DNA of 64,000 nt from Gavia stellata (Eukaryota; Chordata; Aves; Gaviiformes; Gaviidae): positions 124,001 through 188,000 of the forward strand of contig NW_026776913.1 in NCBI RefSeq assembly GCF_030936135.1, given 5' to 3'. This document shows, in pieces, positions 32,014-42,245 of this stretch; position 1 is the stretch's first letter; each line of letters opens with the position of its first letter. The notes beneath the pieces are model-generated. The model was not told the origin of the DNA, searched no databases, and was given only the letters and a program-made list of their open reading frames with translations. Both the position numbers and the translations under genes were made by a program.

Positions 32014-33033
32014 ATGTCCAACAGCAGCTCCATCACCCAGTTCCTCCTCCTGGCATTCACAGACACGCGGGAGCTGCAGCTCTTGCACTTCTGCCTCTTC
32101 CTGGGCATCTACCTGGCTGCCCTCCTGGGCAATGGCCTCATCATCACCGCCATAGCCTGCGACCACCACCTCCACAGCCCCATGTACTTCTTCCTCCTCA
32201 ACCTCTCCCTCCTCGACCTCGGCTCCATCTCCACCACTCTCCCCAAATCCATGGCCAATTCCCTCTGGGACACCAGGGCCATCTCCTACTCAGGATGTGC
32301 TGCCCAGGTATTTTTCATTACATTTTTGATGTCAGCAGAATTTTTTCTGCTCACTGTCATGTCCTACGACCGCTACATTGCCATCTGCAAACCCCTGCAC
32401 TATGGGACCCTCCTGGGCAGCACAGCTTGTGCCAAAATAGCAACAGCTGCCTGGGGCAGTGGGTTTCTCAATTCTCTCCTTCACACAGCCAATACATTTT
32501 CACTTCCACTCTGCCAAGGCAATACTGTGGACCAGTTCTTCTGTGAAATTCCACAGATCCTCAAGCTCTCCTGCTCAGACTCCTACCTCCGGGTAGCTGG
32601 GCCTTTCAGTTTTAGTGCTTTTCTATTCTGGGGGTGTTTTGTTTTCATCTTGCTGTCCTATGTGCAGATCTTGAGGGCCGTGTTGAGGATTCCCTCTGAG
32701 CAGGGACGGCACAAAGCCTTTTCCACGTGCCTCCCTCACCTGGCTGTGGTCTCCCTGTTTATCAGCACTGGCACGTTTGCCTACCTCAAGCCCCCCTCCA
32801 TCTCCTCTGCAGCTCTGGATTCAGTGATGGCAATGCTGTACTCAGTGGTGACTCCAGCCTTGAACCCCCTCATCTACAGCATGAGGAACCGGGAGCTCAA
32901 GGATGCCATGAAGAAAGTGATTTTAGGGATGTTTCCCATGTATCCCATTGCTGGGCTGTGCTTTGTTTGCTCTTTTGTCCTTTTTGTTTTCATTATCTGT
33001 GTTGTTATTAGCCTTTACTGTGTTTCTACATAA
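32014..33033 (+). CDS. Olfactory receptor OR-C, OR14-like, extended C-terminus (339 aa)
   Basis: Seven-pass odorant receptor starting at MSNSSS (32,014), 23 bases after the predicted acceptor. Landmarks: PMYFFLLNLSLLDL, MSYDRYIAIC (Asp119-Arg120-Tyr121), KAFSTCLPHLAVV, NPLIYSMRNRELKDAM. TM3 and TM5 differ most from the paralogues (ITFLMSAEFF; PFSFSAFLFW). The usual stop about ten codons after TM7 is absent; the frame continues through sequence that aligns with the 3' UTR of OR-B, adding about 30 residues. Residues 311-337 are strongly hydrophobic, with Cys, Phe, Val and Ile predominating. Whether this makes an eighth membrane segment, blocks trafficking or marks early decay cannot be told here. 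Confidence 0.88.
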   Translation: MSNSSSITQFLLLAFTDTRELQLLHFCLFLGIYLAALLGNGLIITAIACDHHLHSPMYFFLLNLSLLDLGSISTTLPKSMANSLWDTRAISYSGCAAQVFFITFLMSAEFFLLTVMSYDRYIAICKPLHYGTLLGSTACAKIATAAWGSGFLNSLLHTANTFSLPLCQGNTVDQFFCEIPQILKLSCSDSYLRVAGPFSFSAFLFWGCFVFILLSYVQILRAVLRIPSEQGRHKAFSTCLPHLAVVSLFISTGTFAYLKPPSISSAALDSVMAMLYSVVTPALNPLIYSMRNRELKDAMKKVILGMFPMYPIAGLCFVCSFVLFVFIICVVISLYCVST

Positions 33034-33400
33034 ATGTTGAGATTCTCCTTACTTCTACTGAGGAATGAGCCTGCTCTGTCTTCCCTGGCTCTCATATAAA
33101 AGTCTGTCTTTCACTGGGACAGAGCTACACTCTCATAGCATTTCTGAAATAAAATGGGATCTCCCCAGTGTGCTGACTGAAGTTTGGGCTCTTCTTCCAA
33201 AGCTGATGGCAGCATCAGGCCCAAGGAATTTCACCTCAAAAGGGCCTTTCTCTCCTTGGAATTGAGAGAGAAACTCTCGTTGTCACATTGTCACAGCTGT
33301 TAGAGACCCAGGTCTGGATCTTGGGCTCACCCTTTGGTGTATGGTGACCGTGGAGATGGTAAATGAGCACTGAGTTATGCACCCAGGGCTGTCCCACATA
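33034..33400 (+). repeat. OR-C 3' flank, related to the OR-B 3' flank
   Basis: Loosely collinear with 18,480-18,840: both have the AATAAAATGGGATCTCC block, 'ggctcttcttccaaagctg' and the 'gagacc...gatcttg' part. It is more diverged than the OR-D flank. Confidence 0.6.
33148..33153 (+). terminator. Candidate poly(A) signal of OR-C
   Basis: AATAAA lies 115 bases after the extended stop, in the same context as after OR-B. Confidence 0.6.
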
Positions 33401-34639
33401 CGACTGTGCAGAAGACGTCCTCCAGGAGGGGAATCTACAGCTACCTGGAGAGCCTGGGGGTTCTGCAGGGGCAGCACGTTCCTGGGGTGGGCAGTGACTG
33501 GATCCTCCCAAAGTGAGAGGTCACCCAACGGGGAATCACTCAAAAGAAAGTGCTAAATGCCGGTCTCGGCGAGGAAATACAGATGGACACACCTGACCAA
33601 CTCCAGCAGGGAACAGCACCTTTGCAGCCCCCACAGCACCGGCAGAACACACACAGGCATGAGTATCACAACCGGCCCCATCCCGCTCCCTTCTCAAGCT
33701 GGTCTGGTGTGCAGGTGACAAGTGGTCTGTGCAGATCCTGCAGCGCTTACCCACGGGCACACACGCTCACGGTCCCTCCAGTGTGGGCCTGCGCTTGGGT
33801 CTGCCCAAGTGCCCTGCCCAGACCCGGGGCCGTTATCCACTTGGCAGCTCCAGCCCTGCCTCTCTCCACACCCTGGTGTCCTCCTGCTGCAGCCAGCCCC
33901 TGGATTTCACCAGCAAAGCGTGTACATGCATTCGCCCCAAACACACAGGCAATAGTGAGCACTCTCACCCAGCAAATAGCCGGAGCAGAGTTTAATAAGA
34001 CAGTGGACAGAGCATGGAGATCAGGCACAGGGTTTGGACAGACCAGCACTGAGCAGCCCCCTACCCCCATGCAGCTGGCCCCTTGCATATGGAGGGGAAA
34101 TTCAATTTACGATTGCTCAGCAGGGGTCATTTGTGACCCAGGAATGATCTGGCAGGGAGGGCAAGGAGGCCCAGCTGCAGAAGGGGTTAAACTGGCTGGA
34201 AGCAGGGATGCCAGAAACAGAAGGACTTCCTGTAAGGGAGTGAAGTTTCCCTGGGTGATGAGATCAGCAACAGCCTCCGCATTGTCTTGTAGCCATCCTG
34301 GAGTGGGAGCGCTCAGGGGCCCAAGCTCAGGGGCAAACTTTGGGCTGCAGAGCTGGGCTGGTGCAAGTGTAGGTAAGGAATCTGCTTGTGATGCGTATTT
34401 GCAGACTCCTTGTAGAAATGCTTGTTGCGGTAGGACTCTGACCGATGCATTGGTCATTAAATATTTAAGCACAAAAGTCTGTTTAATTTACCTCACGGGG
34501 TACCATAAAAATTCCCCGAGAGCTTGAAGGGTATGGGAAGCCCATGTAAAACCTCATTCGGGGTGCCCCAATTTGGCTGGGACTCCTCATGCGCATGAAC
34601 AAAGATTTACCCTTCTAATTCCTTACTTTGCGTCCTAGC
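33401..34639. other. Unresolved stretch with a long unassigned ORF, LTR-like in places
   Basis: A 325-codon plus-strand ORF (33,550-34,527) is open but has no domain, no hydrophobic core pattern and no paralogue in the window. Other frames are also long. On the minus strand the part around 33,990 (attaaactctgctccgg, then tgctgggtgagagtgctcac) has the look of a retroviral LTR end and is weakly similar to 49,305-49,370. I treat this as probable fossil LTR material and not as a gene. Confidence 0.35.
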
Positions 34640-34812
34640 CTCTCTGCTCCGTCGGCACTGGCCAGTCTTGAATTTTCATGACAGTAAGCGCTGTTCAGCA
34701 ATAACTAAACCATCGGTGTGTTATCAAAGCTGTTGTCATTACAAATCCAAAGCATAGCACCATACATGCTGCCACAAAGAAAATTAACTCTATCCCAGCC
34801 AAAACCAGCACA
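34640..34812 (-). mobile_element. Endogenous retrovirus LTR fragment (fossil)
   Basis: On the minus strand the wording ggttttggctgggatagagt, tatggtgctatgctttggat and cacaccgatggtttagttat matches a common avian endogenous retrovirus LTR as I recall it. It is partial, with no internal viral genes around it, so a solo or broken LTR of old age. Subfamily not assigned. Confidence 0.55.
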
Positions 34813-34849
34813 CAGAGCCACCATTATAATTAAAAGACACATACACACG

Positions 34850-35750
34850 TTCAATTGCAGATACAGGCATAAAATAGATCTAATTACTGATACAATTAGA
34901 GTCGGAGACACCATAACATGCACAAGTAGAGCTACATGACCAGTCACACAAATCATTACACATACAATTGCAGATACAATTACAGATCAAGATACAATCA
35001 CACGTACAATCGCAGATACAAGTACAGTCACAGACACAAGCCCACATTCCATTACACCTACAACTACAGCTACTGCTCGTGATACCATTACCGATAGAGG
35101 TGCCATGACTGATAGAGGCAGGGTTAAACATACGGGTGCTGCTACAAATACAATTGAAGATACACGCACAGATGCCAGAAGAGACGCAGATGCAGGTACA
35201 ATCAGACATACCAGTACCCATCTAGACACCATGACAGACACCGATACCAATACAGGCAGAGACAACACTACCCATACCATCAGAGATACCACTGCAGATT
35301 CCCTTGCAGAAGCAGATGACACTGTAGATGCCACGGCAGACACAGATACCACTGCAGATGCCCTTGCGGAAACACGTACAGTTTTGGATGCGATTGCAGA
35401 TGAAGATGCCACTAGAGGTGCAAATGCCACTCCAGGTTCTGAGCATACGCCATAGCAGATGTACACAAAATTGGAGGCGCGATAGTGTTGCAGATACCCT
35501 TGCAGACGGAGGTAGCATTGCTGATAGAGATACCATTTCAGAGGAAGGTACCTTTGGAGATGCAGATAAAATTTAATTGCAGATGGAGATACCATTGCAG
35601 ATGCAGGTAGCATGGCAGATGGAGCCGCTGTTGTAGATACAGAGAGGATTACAGATGCATAGATGATTGCAGGTGCCCATACAGGTGCAGATGCCACTGC
35701 AGATGGAGATACCATTGCAGCTATTGATACCTGTATCTCCTTCTAGTACA
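34850..35750 (+). repeat. Degenerate 12-bp minisatellite array
   Basis: About 900 bases are built from variants of GATACCATTGCA (also gatacaattaca and gatgccactgca). The 12-base period keeps frames open on both strands (for example 35,105-35,455 plus, with repeated A-D-T and D-T-I words), so these ORFs are by-products of the repeat. Units are most regular at 35,280-35,420 and 35,575-35,740. The right edge runs straight into a CR1 reverse transcriptase segment. A second array of the same unit is at 48,350-48,775. Confidence 0.85.
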
Positions 35751-35756
35751 AGGTAA

Positions 35757-36928
35757 CCCATTTATTGGACGAGGGAAAGGCTGTGGGTATTGTTTACCTG
35801 GACATAAGTAAAGCCTTTGGCACCGTTTCCTACAGCATTTGCCTGGAGAAACTGGCTGCTCATGGCTTGGATGGGGGTACTCTTTGCTGGGTAAAAGAAT
35901 GGCTTGGATGGCCAGGCCCCAAAGGGTTGTGGTGAATGGAGTTCAGTCATGTTGGCAGCCGGTCACAAGTGGTGTCCCCCAGGGCTCAGGTTTGGGGTTG
36001 GTCTTGTTGAATATATTTATGGACGATCTGGATGAGGGGATCGAGTGCTCCCTCAGTAAGTTTGCAGATGACACCAAGTTGTGTGGGAGTGTTGATCTGC
36101 TTGAGGGTCGGAAGGCTCTGCAGAGGGATCTGGACAGGCTGGGTGGATGGGCCGAGGCCAACTCTATGTGGTTCAACAAGGCCAAGTGCCGGGTCCTGCA
36201 CTTGGGTCACAACAACGCCATGCAACGCTACAGGCTTGGGGACGAGTGCCTGGAAAGATGACCCGCAGAAAAGGACCTGGGGGTGTTGATCGACAGCTGG
36301 CTGAAGATGAGCCAGCAGTGTGCCCAGGAGGACAAGAAGGCCAACGGCATCCTGGCCTGTATCAGAAATAGTGTGGCAGCAGGAGTACGGAGGTGATTGT
36401 CCCCCTGTACTCGGTGCTGGTGAGTCTGCACCTCAACTGCTGTGTTCAGTTTTGGGCCCCTCACTACAAGAAGGACATTGAGGTGCTGAAGCGTGTCCAA
36501 CAAAGACCAATGAAGCTGATGAAGGGTCCAGAGAACAAGTGTTATGAGGAATGGCTAAGGGAACTGGAGAACAGGAGGCTCAGGGAGACCTTATCGCTCT
36601 CTACAACTACCTAAAAGGAGGTTGTAGTGAGGTGGGTGTTGGTCTCTTTTCCCAGGTAACAAGTGATAGGACAAGAGGAAACGGCCTCAAGTTGTGCCAG
36701 GGGAGCTTTAGATTGGATATTAGGAAAAATTTCTTCACCAAAAGTTTTATCAAGCCTAGGAACAGGCTGTGCAGGGAAGTGGTTAAGTCACCATCCCTGG
36801 GGTATTTCAAAGATGCGTAGATGTGGCGCTTAGGGACTTGGTTTAGTGGTGGACATGGTAGTGTCAGGTTAACAGTGGGACTCGGTGGTCTTAAAGGTCT
36901 TTTCCAACCTAAATGATTCTATGATTTT
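35757..36928 (+). repeat. CR1 LINE, RT middle to 3' end
   Basis: The segment begins in the reverse transcriptase at [17 protein letters not shown], keeps [10 protein letters not shown] and FADDTKL within a 140-codon ORF (35,839-36,261), and runs to a complete 3' end with ATGATTCTATGATT. Several stops follow the ORF, so it is inactive but fairly young. The 12-bp array touches its 5' edge. Confidence 0.92.
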
Positions 36929-36949
36929 ATGTTTCTACTTTTTGCCCAT

Positions 36950-37420
36950 CCCTCTGGCCTGTCTATGTCCTTTGGGATGGCAGCTGTGGACTGCAGTGTA
37001 GTTTCTGCTCTCCTCAATATAGTTGCATCTACAAATGCTATGAAAATGAACTCTCTCATCTCCTGCAGGTCATTAAAAACACATGAAACAGAGCAGGTAG
37101 CACGACAGACTCTTGCAGGACCCTTTTAGCTAGATGCCTCCAGGCAGAGTACCACACATTGACCTCATCCCTCTGAGCTCCACCATCCGACTGTTGTTTT
37201 AGCCATCTACTGACTCACCCACGCAGGCCATCATATCCTAACTTGGGCACAAGAATAATGTGGGAGATGATGCTGAAAACTTCACTGACTTCCAGGTTAA
37301 AAGACAACCACTGCTCTCCCCACGCCCAGCAATCCTGTCCTTTCATCACAGAAAGCAAAGAGGATGGCGAGACACACACTACCCTGAGTAAAACCAGACA
37401 CCACCTTTTTCAGCCACCCA
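36950..37420 (-). repeat. Old CR1-like LINE fragment
   Basis: Minus-strand reverse transcriptase remains, best seen around 'ggccatcatatcctaacttg' and 'aataatgtgggagatgatgc' (37,228-37,273), the complement of the CR1 SKAF-SHII region. Heavily mutated. Confidence 0.6.
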
Positions 37421-37559
37421 GAAATGGGATCTGAGTGAATGGACACACTCTGGAGCACAGCCTTGAGTTTCACTGCTCATCTGTTGTGCATTTTTGAAAG
37501 GTGCGTGCCATGTTTGGGTGCTGTCAGTCATCAGGGAGTCCCCCTAGTTTCCATCACCC

Positions 37560-37900
37560 TCTAAAGATGAGGGAGAGTGTCATCACTGTGAGATTGGCTT
37601 GCCCTCTCAGCTCCCTGGGATGCCGCCCCACTTGTCCCATAGACTAGTAAGGGTTGCGTTTGCTCAGGTGACCCCTGACTTGATCCCCATCCACCACTGG
37701 CTGATCTCCTTCAGGGTCCTGCCCTGAGTCACAGAGGCCTGCGAGACCTTGCTGGGGAAGACTGAGGCAAAGAGGATAAGAGAGAATCTCAGCTCTGTCT
37801 ACACCTGCTCTTATGAAACTCAGCAGTGACCACAGAGTACCTTGGTTTTCTTCTTCAACTGTTCCTGAAGTAGTAAACACTCATTATGGTGCCCTTTCTA
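37560..37900 (-). repeat. Possible old CR1 fragment
   Basis: The stretch 'ggggaagactgaggcaaaga' near 37,753 is typical of the linker between CR1 endonuclease and reverse transcriptase on the minus strand. The rest is too decayed to place. Confidence 0.4.
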
Positions 37901-38284
37901 GTTTCCTTTGAGTTGCAGTCTGGGTTATTGCAGAGCTTGGAGGATGCTGTCCTTGAAGACCAGCTGGACTGAGCTCTGCCATCAGGTCACAGCTCTGTCT
38001 CCCACAGTAACGGCTCCAGTTTGTCCTGTCCGTGGCCCTGGCTGAGGTCATTGCTGCACATCTGGGCTGAAGCACCACAGCTGTGGCATCAGGCAGGGTC
38101 ATACTTGCCATAGGGGAACCTGTTATCAAGTGTCCAAGAGCCTGGGTGTGCAAAGGCTTTGCTTCAGAGGAGAGAGATGGCTTGGACAAAAGAATTCTGG
38201 ATACCTTTCTATCCCTAGGACTACAAACCCAGAACGAAATGTCTGAATTCAGTCAACTGAAGACGTGTCCCCAGCTTGCAGAAA

Positions 38285-40581
38285 TTAGATCCCTGCCTGT
38301 CACCTTCCTGGTGTCCTGTCTAATGATGAAACAAACAAAACGTGATTTTCATGCCTGACTCTTTTCCTGATAGGAGAAATGTCAGTGCTGGGAAGAAGTG
38401 TCTCTCCCCAGCTGCGGGAGGGAACCTCAGTGATTGCTCCAGCCTGTTTCACAGCAGGTTCCCCTGGAGCCCCAGGGACCCCTGGGGGGAGCCCCGAGGG
38501 GCAGAGAAAGTGCCGCCTTGGGCTGCTCCTCTGCTGCTGAGCTGTGCCGGGCTCCTGGGATGGAGGGAGCTCATGGCAAGCGGGCAGCGCTGAGGAGAGA
38601 CAGCTCTGCCCAGGAGCAGCTCCTCTGCAGAGCGCAGCAGGGCTGAGGGCACTGCCTGCAGGCACCGAGGGGAGAGGATCAAGGCAGAGAGAGGTTAAAG
38701 GCAGTCTGGGGTGGGAGGACAGAGGCGAGCTCACTGGAGGAGAAATCTTCACAGCCCTTGACACGGTAAGTCTCTGGCTAAAGAGCAATTTAGGTACAGT
38801 TCACGGACAGATCTCCTAATGCTGGCACATCCCACAAACTCTGAGAGCTTTCAGGGAGAACTGCCACAGGTGCTCCAGTGTAGAGAGGGAGGAGGTGTTC
38901 CAGAGCAGGGCTTCCCTGCTGCACCATCAGAGGGACAGGGCATGAGGGCTGCCTTCTGCCAGGGACGGCTGCAGGGTGTGAAGGTGGGTGTGCAGCCAGG
39001 GGTGCCCAGGGCTGTCCTTCCGAGCAGGGTCCCTGCACCCCCGGGGCTGGGTGCTGGGGCAGGGACTCTGCCGCCTGCCAGGGTCAGCACTCAGCCTGCC
39101 CGGGGAGCTCCCCACGGCGCTGTGGGGAGAAGCTGGGGGTGGAAGGAGAGACCAGTGCAATGGCAGGGTCCTTCTGCTGTTGAGAGGGTGCTGTGTGGGT
39201 CAGAGCTGCTCACAGCTCCACATCACTGCAGGATCTTCCCAGGAGACTTTTCAGGAAGCACAGCAAGGCAGGGGCTGCCTGAAAGTGAAGGATCCTGGTC
39301 TTTCACTCTTCTCCTCTGGGTTGTCTGGGTGGGCAATGGCACATAGAAATTAATCTCTCATTTCCGGAGGAGGCACTGAAATTCCAAGTCTGTTCCTCTT
39401 AGAGGTGAATAAAGCGGGGAGTATTGGAAATCACCATGCCGTGGTCACAGACAGCATCAGGGTCACTTTTCCAGCCTCGCCAGGGCTGGTCTGATGTTCC
39501 CCTCAGAGCCTGCACACCCAGAGATGCCCCTGGGCAGTGTCCTGCTGCAGGGAGGGCTCTGCAGGGCAGAGCTGAGCAGGCAGCGGGTGGGATGGGCTCT
39601 GTGAGCACTGCCAGGGAGGAGACACAGGGGACAGAGAACCAGCTCCTGGCAGGGACAGCTGCAGGCAGCAGAGACAGGGATTGGGTTGGGAGGACACTGC
39701 AAAGGAGCACAGGGGGAGGGTGCGTTCCGGCAGCTCTCTTTCTGTGTTTCCCTGCAGATGTCTGCTGGGCACTGTCTGCGGGGCAATGAGCTGACTCTCT
39801 CTGTAGAACCTCCCATCGGAGGGACCCCCGAGTCTCTGCTTTGCCTGTCCTGCAGGGCTTGCAAGCTGCCCCCCAGAAAGGCGCAGCTCTGCTGTGGGAT
39901 CCTCGGGAGTGCGGAGCCTTTCCTTGGGGGTCGGCACTCTCCTCGCAGAGTCAGTTGCTTCTCTCTGGGAGGGGTCGTGTCCTGCCCCTCTCCATCACAC
40001 CTCCACCTCTGGGCTGGGCTGGAGGAGAGTTTGCAGAGCTGTCCTTTGAAACAGAGCTCCTTTGGTCTCATCAGAGTCCAGGTTTAGGGTTTTTTTTTAA
40101 AAGAGTAATTTGTGTCTGAAGTCATCTCCAAGGCAGCACAAGCGAAAGCACAGGGCAGATGGGAAAGGGACTGATGGACACTGCAGCTCTGTGAGAAAAC
40201 ACAGACAAAATTATTAAAAAGACATACCAAGCCTCTCTGCCACAGCCCACGTTACTCTGAGACATGAGTGCAGATATTGAATTTTTCCATGAAAGGTGGA
40301 TTACATTTTACATCCCCTGTGAACATTGGAGCTGTCTCGAACCAGCTCCCATGTACCCACTGCAGCAGATCAAAGCTGACTCCTCAGCAGCAGAAGGGCA
40401 GAGCTCCTGCTCCTCACAGCACACTCAGCCAGCACAAACTAGAGAATGGAAATGCATTCCGACTGGGGGGCGGGGGGTGGTGTTTTTGTGAAAATTGGAG
40501 TGGCTTTTCTCAGAGAAATATGTCCTAATTTTTCCTGTCTTTTCCTTTTGTGGACAGAGCCCCCATACTAAGAAACAGCCA
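38285..40581 (+). repeat. OR upstream cassette, copy D
   Basis: Inverted match of copies A and E, closest from 38,379 onward and including the whole intron. The first ~95 bases are more diverged than the rest. It stops before the part (7,050-7,800 in A) that C also has. Confidence 0.8.
38766..40557 (+). other. Predicted 5'-UTR intron of OR-D
   Basis: A GTAAGT donor at 38,766-38,771 after GACACG pairs with an acceptor AG at 40,556-40,557 after TTTTCCTTTTGTGGACAG. Length 1,792 bp, as in A and E. A G-rich run at 40,465-40,478 sits where A and E have poly(C) on the plus strand. Confidence 0.65.
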
Positions 40582-41499
40582 ATGTCCAACAGCAGCTCCA
40601 TCACCCAGTTCCTCCTCCTGGCATTCGCAGACACGCGGGAGCTGCAGCTCTTGCACTTCTGCCTCTTCCTGGGCATCTACCTGGCTGCCCTCCTGGGCAA
40701 TGGCCTCATCATCACCGCCATAGTCTGCGACCACCACCTCCACAGCCCCATGTACTTCTTCCTCCTCAACCTCTCCCTCCTCGACCTGGGCTCCATCTCC
40801 ACCACTCTCCCCAAAGCCATGGCCAATTCCCTCTGGGACACCAGGGCCATTTCATATGCAGGTTGTGCTGCTCAAGTATTTCTGTTTCTCTTTTTCATGT
40901 CAGCAGAGTTTTATCTTCTCACTTTCATGTCCTACGACCGTTACATTGCCATCTGCAAACCCCTGCACTACGGGACCCTCCTGGGCAGCAGAGCTTGTGT
41001 CCACATGGCAGCAGCTGCCTGGGGCAGTGGGTTGCTCAATGCTGTGCTGCACACAGCCAATACATTTTCACTACCACTCTGCCAAGGCAATGCTGTGGAC
41101 CAGTTCTTCTGTGAAATCCCACAGATTGTAAATCTCTCCTGCTCAGATGCTTACCTCAGGGAAGTTGGGCTTCTTGTTTTTACTTTATTTTTTTCTTTTC
41201 TTTGTTTTCTTTTCATTGTGCTGTCCTACGTGCAGATCTTGAGGGCTGTGCTGAGGATCCCCTCTGAGCAGGGACCGCATAAAGCCTTTTCCACGTGCCT
41301 CCCTCACCTGGCTGTGGTCTCCCTCTTAATTTGCACGGGCACGTTTGCCTACCTGAAGCCCCCCTCCATCTCCTCCCCATCCCTGAACCTGCTGGTGTCG
41401 TTTCTGTACTCGGTGGTGCCTCCAGCAGTGAACCCCCTCATCTACAGCATGAGGAACCAGGAGCTCAAGGATGCAGTGTGGAAACTGATGACTGGATGA
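40582..41499 (+). CDS. Olfactory receptor OR-D, OR14-like (305 aa)
   Basis: Seven-pass odorant receptor, open from MSNSSS (40,582) to TGA (41,499). The N-terminal half is almost that of OR-A. It has MSYDRYIAIC, KAFSTCLPHLAVV and NPLIYSMRNQELKDAV, and a short tail (WKLMTG). TM5 is unusual: a phenylalanine-rich FTLFFSFLCFLF replaces the VSACFSFGCFVF form of OR-E. It uses the downstream ATG, 24 bases past the acceptor; the ATG at 40,495 is intronic. An AATAAA lies only 12 bases past the stop (41,511), probably too close to be the main signal. Confidence 0.92.
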   Translation: MSNSSSITQFLLLAFADTRELQLLHFCLFLGIYLAALLGNGLIITAIVCDHHLHSPMYFFLLNLSLLDLGSISTTLPKAMANSLWDTRAISYAGCAAQVFLFLFFMSAEFYLLTFMSYDRYIAICKPLHYGTLLGSRACVHMAAAAWGSGLLNAVLHTANTFSLPLCQGNAVDQFFCEIPQIVNLSCSDAYLREVGLLVFTLFFSFLCFLFIVLSYVQILRAVLRIPSEQGPHKAFSTCLPHLAVVSLLICTGTFAYLKPPSISSPSLNLLVSFLYSVVPPAVNPLIYSMRNQELKDAVWKLMTG

Positions 41500-41724
41500 T
41501 TTTCAAAAGCAATAAACTGATTATCATCTTCTGCAAATCACTCCTAATGTGACTCGTTACAGGCCAAGCCCATCTTCTGTAGTTTTTGGTGGCTTTGGTT
41601 GTGGGTTTGGGGTTTATTTGCTTTGTCGTACTTTGCACAATGTTGTCCATAAAGAATTGTCATTATTTGTGCCATTTGTAATTACATGTCTATCCAACGT
41701 TTGTGTTACCCAGGGTCTGTGTAA
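41500..41724 (+). other. OR-D 3' UTR, OR-E type
   Basis: Aligns by eye with the OR-E 3' flank (minus strand from 54,610 down to about 54,380): actcgttacaggccaagccc here, aactcattacatgcccagac there, and later gttacccagggtctgtgtaa versus gtgacccagagactttgtgt. The match ends at a shared GGAGCT, where this flank switches to OR-B type sequence. Confidence 0.6.
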
Positions 41725-41778
41725 CAGGAGCTCAAGGATGCCATGACGAAACGGTTTTCAACATTTTTCAACAGCTGA
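41725..41778 (+). pseudogene. Stray OR 3' end, 18 codons, OR-B type
   Basis: The reading QELKDAMTKRFSTFFNS plus TGA is the C-terminal tail of an OR-B-like receptor, lying 226 bases after the OR-D stop without the rest of the gene. It is followed by OR-B type 3' UTR. It is best explained by recombination between two OR 3' regions. Confidence 0.85.
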
Positions 41779-42245
41779 GACCTGCCCTCTCTCTTCACAC
41801 ATGATTCCCTGTGCATCCCGTAGTGTGTTAGAGTTTTGTTTATTCACTCTGTTGCTGGTTTTGTTGTTGTTATTTCTCACTTTCAATTTCCTACATGACT
41901 ATTTGGATTTGTCCCACTGCATCTGAGGCAGGAACGTGCTCTCTCTCACCTGGAAACCATAGAAAGGTATGGTTAACACTGGCTCAGAAGCTGACTCTCT
42001 CACAGTATCTCTATAATAAAATGGGATCTCCCCTGCACGCTGCCTGTATGGTTGGCTCGTCTTGTGAAGCTGATGTTAAAAAGAACAAGACTCAAAATGG
42101 CCCATTGATCCATGGATTTGGGAGCAAAAAGCTCCTCGTCACTTCATGACTTTTTAAAGACCAAGGGATGGATTTCGAACTGATCTCTGAGTGTGTCTAG
42201 TGACAGTGGGGATGGTGAGTGTCACTGAGGGACATACCCAGGGCT
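41779..42245 (+). repeat. OR-B type 3' flank behind OR-D
   Basis: Close match to 18,366-18,840, including the poly(A) signal and the 'gaccaagggatggattt' landmark. It may now serve as the distal 3' UTR of OR-D. Confidence 0.8.
42015..42020 (+). terminator. Candidate poly(A) signal, OR-D flank
   Basis: AATAAA in the conserved AATAAAATGGGATCTCCC context, 516 bases past the OR-D stop. It was probably acquired with the OR-B type flank. Confidence 0.55.

Noticed and set aside
35105-35715. Apparent proteins of 116 (plus) and 242 (minus) codons
   Set aside because: They are translations of a 12-bp tandem repeat with no stop in its unit.
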